Origin: Clostridium rhizosphaerae
GTDB lineage: Bacteria > Bacillota > Clostridia > Clostridiales > Clostridiaceae
DNA: 64,000 nucleotides
Direction: 5' to 3'
Assembly (NCBI RefSeq): GCF_016765585.1
Contig: NZ_JAESWC010000001.1
Span: forward strand, 558,001-622,000
Shown here: positions 53,797 to 61,467 of the stretch, one piece after another
Numbering within the stretch: position 1 is the stretch's first letter
Layout of the letters: every line of letters begins with the position of its first letter
Translations under genes and position numbers: made by a program
Notes under the pieces: model-generated
Seen by the model: only the letters and a program-made list of their open reading frames with translations
Told to the model about the DNA's origin: nothing
Database searches by the model: none

Positions 53797-55578
53797 TTGA
53801 ACAATAAAGCTGTACTTACAGGCAATGAAGCCGTAAGCAGAGGCTTTTGGGAACATGGAGGAATTATAGCCTCAAGTTATCCTGGCTCTCCTACAGTTGA
53901 CATCTTAGAATCACTGAAGAAATATGAAGAAATAGACAGCGAATGGGCGACTAATGAAAAAGTAGCTTTCGAAATTGGTATGGGGGCAAGCTTTGCAGGT
54001 GCAAGAACATTAGTTTCAATGAAGCATGTTGGAGTTAATATAGCTTCAGATCCCTTTATGACATTTACTGAAACTGAAACTAACGGGGGTTTTCTTCTTG
54101 TTGTTGGTGATGATCCCGGCCTAACAAGTTCACAAAACGAGCAGGATAGCAGATTTTGGGGGAAGTTTGCTAATGTTCCGGTTCTTGATCCGTCCACACC
54201 TCAAGAGGTAAAAGACTTTACAAAAATAGGTCTTGAGCTAAGTGAAAGATTTCATACACCAGTACTTTTAAGGCTTACAAGCAGACTATGCCATTGCAGA
54301 GGAGTTGTTGAACTTTCTGATAGAAAGGAAGTAAAGCCATATGGCTTTAAGGAAGATCAGAAAAAATACTGTATGCTTCCACCTTATTCAAATGCCCAAC
54401 AATATTTCATGAAAGAAAGAATGGAAAAGCTTGAAGACTTTAATAATGACTTTTCCTTAAATATCGTTGAAGAAGCTGATGCTGATACTCTTATAATTAC
54501 AAGTGGTATGCCGTACGAAGTGCTTAAGGAGTTAAGTCCTAAAGCATCTATACTTAAGCTTGCCATGGTATGGCCTCTTCCTATTGATAAAATAAAAAAT
54601 ATAGTTTCTAAATACAAAAATGTACTTGTTATAGAAGAAATGATGCCTTTAATTGAAGAAGCCTTAAGAATAAATGGTATTTCAGCCCAAGGGAAAGCCT
54701 ATTTTCCTTTTACAGGAGAATTTACTGTAGAAGTAATTGAAGAGGGTTTGAGCAAAGCCGGAATTATTAGACCTTTAAAGGGTGAAGTCTCAGAGAAAAC
54801 ACCAATTATTCCCAGACCTCCTATGCTTTGTGCTGGATGTCCCCATAGACCAATTTACAGCATACTTAAAGCCGCTAAGGCTGTTGTTATGGGAGATATA
54901 GGCTGTTATTCTCTAGCAGTTCAAGAACCTTTTGAGGTTCATAAAACAAACATAAGCATGGGTGCTTCTTTAGGCTCGGCACTAGGAATGGCAAAGGTTT
55001 ATAAAAGAATGGGGATAGATAAACCTATAGTTGCAACCATAGGAGATGGCACCTTTTTTCATTCCGGTATGACTGGCTTTGTGCAGCTTGCACAGTCAAA
55101 AGAAAACATAACAGTGATTGTACTGGATAATAGGACTACAGCAATGACGGGAGGGCAAATAACTCCGACAACAGGGGACTACTTTAAAGAAGAAAACTTA
55201 TATTCATTAAATATATTTGAAGTTCTGCATTCCTTTGGAATAACAGACATAACTGAGATCGATCAGTTTAAATATAAAGAAACAAAAGAAACTATACTTG
55301 CTTCTATGAAAAGAGAAGGTTTATCAGTAATAATAGCCACAAGACCCTGCGCTCTTAATTATAAAATTAGAGAACCTTATTTTTATGTTGATGAGAATAT
55401 ATGCATAGGCTGCAGAAGCTGTATAAAAGTAAACTGTCCTCCAATTTCTATGAAGCTTTATGAAGGTAAAAATAAAAAGAATTCTTTTATAGATCCTGAT
55501 ATGTGTGTAGGCTGCTCTGTTTGTTCTCAAGTTTGTCCTGTAGGGGCCATAAAAAGAAGCTCTGAAAGAGCTGAATAG
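53797..55578 (+). CDS. iorA: Indolepyruvate ferredoxin oxidoreductase, alpha subunit
   Basis: A 593-residue subunit with TTG start and GGGGGTG upstream. The N-terminal pyrimidine-binding part has SSYPGSPTVDILES and ITSGMPYEV; the TPP-binding part has MGDIGCYSLA and TIGDGTFFHSGMTG; two C-terminal 4Fe-4S motifs are CIGCRSCIKVNCPP and CVGCSVCSQVCPVGAI. It oxidatively decarboxylates aryl pyruvates to acyl-CoA with reduced ferredoxin. Its stop TAG lies in the TAGGAGG that opens repeat copy F. Confidence 0.96.
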   Translation: MNNKAVLTGNEAVSRGFWEHGGIIASSYPGSPTVDILESLKKYEEIDSEWATNEKVAFEIGMGASFAGARTLVSMKHVGVNIASDPFMTFTETETNGGFLLVVGDDPGLTSSQNEQDSRFWGKFANVPVLDPSTPQEVKDFTKIGLELSERFHTPVLLRLTSRLCHCRGVVELSDRKEVKPYGFKEDQKKYCMLPPYSNAQQYFMKERMEKLEDFNNDFSLNIVEEADADTLIITSGMPYEVLKELSPKASILKLAMVWPLPIDKIKNIVSKYKNVLVIEEMMPLIEEALRINGISAQGKAYFPFTGEFTVEVIEEGLSKAGIIRPLKGEVSEKTPIIPRPPMLCAGCPHRPIYSILKAAKAVVMGDIGCYSLAVQEPFEVHKTNISMGASLGSALGMAKVYKRMGIDKPIVATIGDGTFFHSGMTGFVQLAQSKENITVIVLDNRTTAMTGGQITPTTGDYFKEENLYSLNIFEVLHSFGITDITEIDQFKYKETKETILASMKREGLSVIIATRPCALNYKIREPYFYVDENICIGCRSCIKVNCPPISMKLYEGKNKKNSFIDPDMCVGCSVCSQVCPVGAIKRSSERAE

Positions 55579-55663
55579 GAGGCAAAAGCCCTAAATGGGC
55601 TTTTGGGGCAGCTTGCGAGTGGAAACGAGTACTAATAAGCTGCCCAGTATTTCGAGGAAGGAG
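55578..55663 (+). repeat. Intercistronic double-hairpin element, copy F (iorA|iorB)
   Basis: GGAGG at the iorA stop, hairpin 1 CAAAAGCCC/GGGCTTTTG (55583-55591 and 55597-55605, loop TAAAT), hairpin 2 GGGCAGCTT/AAGCTGCCC (55606-55614 and 55637-55645), CAGTATTTCGAGGAAGGAG. The final AAGGAG is the iorB ribosome-binding site. Arms of hairpin 2 differ from other copies at paired positions, so pairing is kept. Confidence 0.9.
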
Positions 55664-55672
55664 AAATTTATT

Positions 55673-56245
55673 TTGGATACAACAAATATACTTATATGCG
55701 GTGTTGGAGGTCAAGGACTAGTCCTTACAACAAAAATATTAGCAGAAGCAGCCTTTGAAGAAGATTATGATTTAAAAACCAGCGATGTAATCGGCCTTTC
55801 TCAAAGGGGTGGTATGGTTTGGGGAAGCGTGCGTTTTGGCAAAAAAATTTACTCTGCTCTAATACCTGATGGTGAGGCTGATATACTGCTTGCTATGGAA
55901 GAACTTGAAGGACTTCGCTGGTCAAGTTCACTAAAAACAGGAGGAAAAGTTATATTGAATGAACATAAAACCTTTCCTAACAGAATTTTAATAGAAAAAG
56001 AAGAATATCCGGAGTCTATTAATGAAACCTTAGTAAATAAAGGCTTTGAGATTTTTTCAGTTAACGCTAATAAAGCTGCTAAAGGATTAAACAATATAAA
56101 GGTAGTAAATTTGGTGCTATTAGGCAAACTTTCAACATTTCTTTCACTTAGTTTAAGTACTTGGGAAAAGGTTATAGAAAAAAATGTTCCTCCTAGCACT
56201 GTAGACTTAAATAAAAAAGCTTTTATGCTAGGAAGAACCCTGTAA
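55673..56245 (+). CDS. iorB: Indolepyruvate ferredoxin oxidoreductase, beta subunit
   Basis: A 190-residue gamma-type domain of 2-oxoacid:ferredoxin oxidoreductases: NILICGVGGQGLVLTTKILA, TSDVIGLSQRGGMVWGSVRFG. TTG start at 55673 with AAGGAG from repeat copy F; the 26-residue longer frame lies inside the repeat and is rejected. Forms the heterodimer with IorA. Confidence 0.94.
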   Translation: MDTTNILICGVGGQGLVLTTKILAEAAFEEDYDLKTSDVIGLSQRGGMVWGSVRFGKKIYSALIPDGEADILLAMEELEGLRWSSSLKTGGKVILNEHKTFPNRILIEKEEYPESINETLVNKGFEIFSVNANKAAKGLNNIKVVNLVLLGKLSTFLSLSLSTWEKVIEKNVPPSTVDLNKKAFMLGRTL

Positions 56246-56247
56246 AT

Positions 56248-56287
56248 AAAAATCTCAGCTGAAACTAATTTTTCAGCTGAGATTTTT
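56248..56287. terminator. Bidirectional terminator between iorB and the SEC-C gene
   Basis: Perfect 17-bp arms 56248-56264 and 56271-56287 with A and T ends. Confidence 0.93.
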
Positions 56288-56296
56288 ATTTAAAAT

Positions 56297-56800
56297 TTAA
56301 GCATTTACTCCGCAACACTTTTTATACTTCTTTCCACTGCCGCATGGACATGGATCATTTCTTCCAACTCTATTTTCATTTACTATAGTTTTGGTTTCTC
56401 TCCAGTTAACTTGAATCTCTCTTCTCTTTTCCTTTGAGAATATACCTTCCCATTGTGGAAGCTCATATAAATAATCAGCTTTTGCATCGAGCATATTAAA
56501 ATATAATTTCTCAAAGTCTATTTTTAATTCTATTTCTGAATTTTCATCTAACTTCTCAAGATCAATAGGCGCTATAAGACTTTCATTTATTCCATCTAAG
56601 AATCCCATAAAGAATATACTGCTTGTTCCATACTCTTCACCTAAATTCTTTATAGTACCTTTTACTTCATTTTTATGATTAGCTAAAAGCTTAGTATATA
56701 TGCTTTTTTCTACAGTTCCATATTCTCTCCAGAAAGCAGCTTCTCCCTTTGTTTTAACATAGTCTACAACCATATCTGTCCATTGTTTGTATAGGCTCAT
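56297..56800 (-). CDS. SEC-C metal-binding domain protein
   Basis: A 167-residue protein whose C-terminal end [19 protein letters not shown] is the zinc-binding SEC-C motif also found at the end of SecA. The rest is helical ([20 protein letters not shown]) without a known domain. AGGAGA precedes the start. Function unknown; SEC-C modules often contact ribosomes or nucleic acids. Confidence 0.88.
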   Translation of the reverse strand: MSLYKQWTDMVVDYVKTKGEAAFWREYGTVEKSIYTKLLANHKNEVKGTIKNLGEEYGTSSIFFMGFLDGINESLIAPIDLEKLDENSEIELKIDFEKLYFNMLDAKADYLYELPQWEGIFSKEKRREIQVNWRETKTIVNENRVGRNDPCPCGSGKKYKKCCGVNA

Positions 56801-56909
56801 GTTTATTATCTCCTTTTGTAAAATCTTTTCAAATCCTTAATGTTTTATATATATTATAATTGAAATTATAACCATTTTCAATATTTGTAAATTACATCTC
56901 TGCTGCAAG

Positions 56910-57479
56910 TTACTTTTTAATTATTTGCTCTAAATCTTCTTTTCCAAAAGGCTTTGAAATATCAAAGTTTCCACCAATAGTTTTAACATCACTATTATCA
57001 ATCAGGATTTTCACTTTTGTTATAGAAGGCAGTTGAGTTAAGGAATTAAGAATACTTCTTAAGCATGCTTCCTCCTTTGAAGGAGTCATAGTGATTCTTG
57101 CTTCACCACTTAAGCTCACATAAGCAATTCCATCCTTTATAGAAAAGCTTATAAGTCTTGTTTCCTTTGGCAAAATAGGCTTTAAGTTACTCGTAGCCTT
57201 CGACGGTCCTTTTAAAAGTTCCTGCATAATTATTTCGCCTAAGAGTTCTTCCTTATTAATAAGCCTTTCTTCCTTAGACATTTCAACCTTGTCTTTGCTT
57301 TGAGATGAATCAAAGTACAAGTCTAAATTAACGCTATTGTCTTTTTCTTTTGGTAATGCAAGGTTTTTTATCTTCTCGTTATTATTTATACTGAGTTTAT
57401 CTTTCTTTTCACACCCAGTAAAACCTAAAGTTGAAACAACAACTCCGCTAATAAGAAAAGCCAATACTGCTTTTTTCAT
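56910..57479 (-). CDS. GerMN-domain lipoprotein
   Basis: A 189-residue lipoprotein. Signal peptide KKAVLAFLISGVVVSTLGF ends in a lipobox FTGC. After a 30-residue linker comes a GerMN (sporulation/germination) domain with EIIMQELLKGP, LISFSIKDGIAYVSLSGE and PSITKVKILIDN. Start at 57479 with AGAGGTGAAAAG. GerM-type proteins act in the envelope during sporulation or division; the exact role here is open. Follows the YycJ gene closely. Confidence 0.88.
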   Translation of the reverse strand: MKKAVLAFLISGVVVSTLGFTGCEKKDKLSINNNEKIKNLALPKEKDNSVNLDLYFDSSQSKDKVEMSKEERLINKEELLGEIIMQELLKGPSKATSNLKPILPKETRLISFSIKDGIAYVSLSGEARITMTPSKEEACLRSILNSLTQLPSITKVKILIDNSDVKTIGGNFDISKPFGKEDLEQIIKK

Positions 57480-57495
57480 ACTTTTCACCTCTTTA

Positions 57496-58284
57496 TTAAA
57501 ACTCAACATAATTACTCGGCATGTCCCTTCTGGCCACAGTTAAACCTATATCTTTAGTTAAATCTATTTTGCTTTCCCTTAGTATATTAACAACAGTTTG
57601 ATATGCAAGTTCTGGATAGTTATTTGTTTCACTTAAGTGTCCAAGTATAACCCGCTTCCTTCTAGTTCCATCTACAAGGTTAGCTATGGCTCTTCCACAA
57701 TCTTCATTAGACAAATGACCAACATCACTTAAAACTCTTCTCTTTAAAGTATATGGATAAGGTCCAAACTTTAGCATCTCAACATCGTGATTACTTTCCA
57801 GCAGCACCACATCAGCATCCTCAATATTTTTTCTAACTTCTTCAGAATAATGCCCCAAATCTGTGGCTATAGATATCTTCTTGTTTCCATTGTATATTGC
57901 ATAACCCTGAGGTGCTGCAGCATCATGAGGTATTTTATAACTTAATATATCCAAATCCTTAATTGTTACAGTACCTTCATCTATTAATCTTATATTATGT
58001 TCCTTAATGTTTCCAACAATATTCTGCATAGCTTTCCAAGTAAGTTCATTAGTATACACAGGAACATTGTATTTTCTTGATAAAACTCCAACACCTTTTA
58101 CATGATCAGAATGTTCATGAGTTACAAAAATACCATCTAATTCAGCAGGATTTTGCCCTATATCACTAAGAGCTTTCTCAATGTTTTTACCTGCCATTCC
58201 TGCATCTATAAGTATATTAGCATTTCCGGAGGATACAAACATGCTGTTACCACTGCTGCCACTATATAAAGAACAAAATATCAT
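57496..58284 (-). CDS. YycJ/WalJ-type MBL-fold metallohydrolase
   Basis: A 262-residue metallo-beta-lactamase-fold protein. It starts MIFCSLYSGSSGNSMFVSSG, typical of YycJ, with metal motif THEHSDH at residues 55-61, further ligands in YKIPHDAAAP and ATDLGHYS, and VILGHLSETNN. Known YycJ proteins have 5'-3' DNA exonuclease activity and are encoded near walRK in Bacillus; here it lies between murA and a GerMN lipoprotein gene. Confidence 0.9.
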   Translation of the reverse strand: MIFCSLYSGSSGNSMFVSSGNANILIDAGMAGKNIEKALSDIGQNPAELDGIFVTHEHSDHVKGVGVLSRKYNVPVYTNELTWKAMQNIVGNIKEHNIRLIDEGTVTIKDLDILSYKIPHDAAAPQGYAIYNGNKKISIATDLGHYSEEVRKNIEDADVVLLESNHDVEMLKFGPYPYTLKRRVLSDVGHLSNEDCGRAIANLVDGTRRKRVILGHLSETNNYPELAYQTVVNILRESKIDLTKDIGLTVARRDMPSNYVEF

Positions 58285-58312
58285 ACTTTAATCCTCCTAA
58301 GTCTATAAACAA

Positions 58313-59578
58313 TTAGCAGTCTTCTGTCTTTATCCTTCTTATATCTGCACCTAACATCTTAAACTTTTCTTCTATATGTGGATATCCTCTATCTACATGA
58401 TCTATACAAGTTACCTCTGTAGTTCCCTCCGCCATAAGACCCGCGATAATCATTGCTGCTCCAGCTCTTAAATCTGTTGCTTTTAAAACAGCTCCTGTAA
58501 GCTTTGAAACTCCATCTATAATTGCAGTTCTTCCTTCAACCTTTACGCTGGCTCCCATTTTCTTAAGTTCATCAACAAATTTAAATCTGCTTTCCCAAAC
58601 ACTTTCATTAACTATACTTCTACCTCTAGATACCGATAGAAGAGTAGTCATCGGCTGCTGAACATCTGTTGGAAAACCAGGATAAGGAAGTGTCTTTATA
58701 TTAGCTCCTTTTAAATTTCTATCAGATCTAATAAGTAAAGAATCTTCATTTTCAATGACTTCTACTCCCATTTCTATAAGCTTTGCTGATATGGACTCCA
58801 TATGCTTTGGAATTATGTTGCCGACTACAACTTCTCCTCCACAAGCAGCAGTAGCTATCATATATGTACCCGCCTCAATCTGGTCAGGAATTACACTATA
58901 ATTACAACCCTTAAGTTCCTTTACTCCTGTAATTCTAATAACATCAGTTCCGGCACCCTTTATATTGGCACCCATTGAGTTCATAAAATTGGCAACATCT
59001 ACAACATGAGGTTCCTTTGCTACATTTTCAAGAGTAGTCGTCCCTTCTGCAAGAGTTGCTGCAAGCATTACGTTAATAGTAGCCCCAACACTGACTACAT
59101 CAAAAAAGATATTAGCTCCAACTAATCTCTCTGCCTTTGCTGTTACTACGCCATGTTCAATATTAACTGTTGCTCCTAGCGCTTCAAAGCCCTTAATGTG
59201 CTGATCTATAGGTCTTACCCCTATAGCACAGCCTCCTGGGAGGTCTACATGGGCTTCTTTAAATCTTCCAAGAAGAGCCCCAATTAAATAATAAGACGCT
59301 CTCATTCTTCTAACATCATCTGTATTTGCAAAAACATTATTTATAGTAGTACTATCTATAGTTACAGTATTGTTTCCTCTAATAAGCTTACAATTAAGGC
59401 TTTCTATAATTCTTTCTATACATTGAACATCTTCAATATCAGGAATATTATCAATTATAGAAACACCTTGGCTCGCCATTACAGCTGCTGGAAGTATAGC
59501 TACAGCAGCATTTTTAGCTCCACTTATATCAATTTTTCCAAATAATTTTCTTCCACCATTTATAACTAGCTTTTCCAT
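58313..59578 (-). CDS. murA: UDP-N-acetylglucosamine 1-carboxyvinyltransferase
   Basis: A 421-residue EPSP-synthase-fold enzyme: [20 protein letters not shown] at the start, the reactive Cys117 in [16 protein letters not shown] (fosfomycin target), and the turn [17 protein letters not shown]. First committed step of peptidoglycan synthesis. The start at 59578 is chosen on homology; an ATG four codons earlier is possible. A fosfomycin-resistant Asp variant is not present. Many Firmicutes have two murA genes; which one this is cannot be said. Confidence 0.95.
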   Translation of the reverse strand: MEKLVINGGRKLFGKIDISGAKNAAVAILPAAVMASQGVSIIDNIPDIEDVQCIERIIESLNCKLIRGNNTVTIDSTTINNVFANTDDVRRMRASYYLIGALLGRFKEAHVDLPGGCAIGVRPIDQHIKGFEALGATVNIEHGVVTAKAERLVGANIFFDVVSVGATINVMLAATLAEGTTTLENVAKEPHVVDVANFMNSMGANIKGAGTDVIRITGVKELKGCNYSVIPDQIEAGTYMIATAACGGEVVVGNIIPKHMESISAKLIEMGVEVIENEDSLLIRSDRNLKGANIKTLPYPGFPTDVQQPMTTLLSVSRGRSIVNESVWESRFKFVDELKKMGASVKVEGRTAIIDGVSKLTGAVLKATDLRAGAAMIIAGLMAEGTTEVTCIDHVDRGYPHIEEKFKMLGADIRRIKTEDC

Positions 59579-59836
59579 GCCAGCACCCATCCTTACCAAA
59601 TTTAATTTATATGTCAACTTCTTAATTTTTATGCTATGTTCAGAATAAATTACAAATTTTATTATAACACAATATATATAATTTAACATAAAATTTTATA
59701 GAAAGTATCCATAGGAATATTTTGCCACATTCAACTAAAAACATACATTTCCAGTTTATATTTATATATTATATATTAAAAACAGTTTACTTTCTATGGT
59801 AATATATATTTTCCATGGAAATAATAACAATAAAAT
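59579..59836. other. AT-rich gap upstream of murA
   Basis: No ORF with a ribosome-binding site. AT-rich runs near 59660-59830 may contain the murA promoter, but no match is convincing. Confidence 0.4.
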
Positions 59837-59880
59837 AAAAATGAAGAATTGAAATTATAACATTTCAATTCTTCATTTTT
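59837..59880 (-). terminator. Terminator of the DUF1540 gene
   Basis: Perfect 19-bp arms at 59837-59855 and 59862-59880, ending in T/A runs. Confidence 0.93.
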
Positions 59881-59886
59881 GTTTTT

Positions 59887-60066
59887 CTACCTTATTTCAA
59901 AACTTCCACAGTCTGTACATTGAACTGTACTTGCTTGAGGTTCATGTTTAACTACTTGAATTTGCTCAAGTGTACAATAATTATCATCTTTACAATGATA
60001 CTTGCATTCTGTAACTGTGCATCCTATGCTTGCGTTGTGCTCCATTGATTCTAATCTGTGTTTCAT
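59887..60066 (-). CDS. DUF1540 small Cys-rich protein
   Basis: A 59-residue protein with GGAGGAAAGAGT before the ATG at 60066. Sequence features: IGCTVTECKYHCKDDNYCTL and, after a spacer, VQCTDCGSF, the Cys pattern of DUF1540 domains, which probably bind zinc. Common in Clostridia and Bacilli, often several per genome; function unknown. It has its own terminator. Confidence 0.9.
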   Translation of the reverse strand: MKHRLESMEHNASIGCTVTECKYHCKDDNYCTLEQIQVVKHEPQASTVQCTDCGSFEIR

Positions 60067-60297
60067 ACTCTTTCCTCCTGTAACTGTATTATTTTCTATA
60101 AAACTTCATATACATTATCTATGCGTACAATGTACACAAGTTTAGTATGAGAAGAAATATGATGTATTATACTTGCCATAAATATGCTATAATAGGTACT
60201 GAAAAATAAAAAAATGTAAAATAAAGAATTATAAAAATTTTTAATATAAAATTTTAAATTAAATTCTTAATTTGTTTTGGGTTTACGGGGGACTTAT

Positions 60298-60846
60298 ATG
60301 AAGTATTATTTAGTTGCTTTATTTGATACAGAATCTTACAACGCTATGGAAGTTATTCAAAAAAGTATCTGCAAAAAGTATAAGACTTATAAAAACATTC
60401 CTATGCTGCACATAACTTTAGAAGTAATTGATGATCCAGATATTGAAAAACTATCTAAGGTTATAACAGATATATTAAAACCATATAAAAAGTTTAAAGT
60501 TGAAACGAATGGAATCGTTTGTTTTGACCCGCCTTATAAATCAGTTAACTTAAAAATTGAAAATAAAGGATACATTATAAGGCTTGCAAGAACTATAAAT
60601 GATACATTAAAGCTGCACGGTTTTAATGTTAGAGAAAATATAGATAACTGGGATCTTCATGTTTCTCTTGCTAATACAAATTATGCTGTAAGAGAATGGT
60701 CGGGCCGAGAATATGTTGCAGCCTGCAATTCTGCGAAACAGGAAGGTTTTTATAGATTAGCAAAAATAGAAAGAATAGAGCTTTGGAAGCCTATTAACAA
60801 TAGAAAAGAAATGCTTGTAAAAAGCTTCCCTCTTAGAGACTTTTAA
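60298..60846 (+). CDS. 2H phosphoesterase (2'-5' RNA ligase-like)
   Basis: A 182-residue protein with the two H-x-T/S-x motifs of the 2H family: MLHITLEV at about 41-48 and DLHVSLAN at about 121-128. Start at 60298 (MKYYLVALFD) with GGGGGAC upstream. Family members act on 2'-5' or cyclic phosphodiesters of RNA; substrate unknown. Confidence 0.88.
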   Translation: MKYYLVALFDTESYNAMEVIQKSICKKYKTYKNIPMLHITLEVIDDPDIEKLSKVITDILKPYKKFKVETNGIVCFDPPYKSVNLKIENKGYIIRLARTINDTLKLHGFNVRENIDNWDLHVSLANTNYAVREWSGREYVAACNSAKQEGFYRLAKIERIELWKPINNRKEMLVKSFPLRDF

Positions 60847-60847
60847 G

Positions 60848-60874
60848 TCCGGCTGATTATCAGCCGGATTTTTT
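60848..60874 (+). terminator. Terminator of the 2H gene
   Basis: TCCGGCTGA/TCAGCCGGA stem with a TTA loop, then TTTTTT. Confidence 0.95.
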
Positions 60875-60894
60875 ACTATTTTTCGAAAACAAAA

Positions 60895-60918
60895 AACTAA
60901 CTGCCTTTTATTTACGTC
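60895..60918 (+). promoter_or_regulatory. Candidate ECF-sigma promoter of the sigma gene
   Basis: AAC at 60895-60897 and CGTC at 60915-60918 with a 17-base spacer match the ECF pattern AAC-N16/17-CGT. If real, the sigma factor activates its own operon. Confidence 0.5.
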
Positions 60919-60973
60919 TAATAGTTATAAAAAATAAAACAAAGGCGGTGCACTAAATGTGGGGGAAGAATTA

Positions 60974-61465
60974 ATGTTGGATAACTGTCTAGATAAAAAT
61001 ACCTTTTGTATTCTTATCAATGAAAAAAAAGAAAGCCTCTATAGAATGGCTTATATGCATGTTAAAAACAGTGATGATGCTTTAGAGATAGTACAGGAAG
61101 CTATATATAAAGCTTATTTATCCTTTGAAAAGCTTAAGGACTTAAAATATTTTAATACTTGGGTTACTAGAATAGTAATTAACTGTTCTCTTGACTATAT
61201 AAGGAAAAGAAAAAAGCTTGTATTCCTTGAAGAAAATATTAGCAGCGGCGAATATAATGCTGATAATAAAGAAGAACTCATTGATTTATACAATGCCATA
61301 GACAAGCTTAAAGGCAATTCAAAAACCATTGTTATTTTAAAATATTTTGAGGGCTTAACCATAAATAATATAGCTGAAATTTTAAATTGTTCTGTAAGTA
61401 AGGTAAAGAACCATCTTCATAAAGCATTAAAAGAATTAAGATTAGAATTAAAAGAGGAGGATTAG
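60974..61465 (+). CDS. ECF RNA polymerase sigma factor
   Basis: A 163-residue sigma factor with region 2 (LYRMAYMHVKNSDDALEIVQEAIYKAYLSF, LKYFNTWVTRIVINCSLDYIRKRKK) and region 4 helix-turn-helix (IVILKYFEGLTINNIAEILNCSVSKVKNHLHKAL). ATG at 60974 has GGGGGAAG upstream; a GTG at 60959 in the same frame is an alternative using GGCGGTG. A five-codon ORF (MWGKN) from 60957 ends in TAATG on this start and may couple translation. The next gene, 2 bases on, is the likely anti-sigma partner. Confidence 0.93.
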   Translation: MLDNCLDKNTFCILINEKKESLYRMAYMHVKNSDDALEIVQEAIYKAYLSFEKLKDLKYFNTWVTRIVINCSLDYIRKRKKLVFLEENISSGEYNADNKEELIDLYNAIDKLKGNSKTIVILKYFEGLTINNIAEILNCSVSKVKNHLHKALKELRLELKEED

Positions 61466-61467
61466 TA

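Noticed and set aside
55595-55672. Longer iorB start inside the repeat
   Set aside because: The added 26 residues are translated from the repeat element itself; the TTG at 55673 has the AAGGAG site and gives the usual family N-terminus.
60155-60297. Possible riboswitch before the 2H phosphoesterase gene
   Set aside because: AT-rich with no conserved aptamer-like block or terminator/antiterminator pair.
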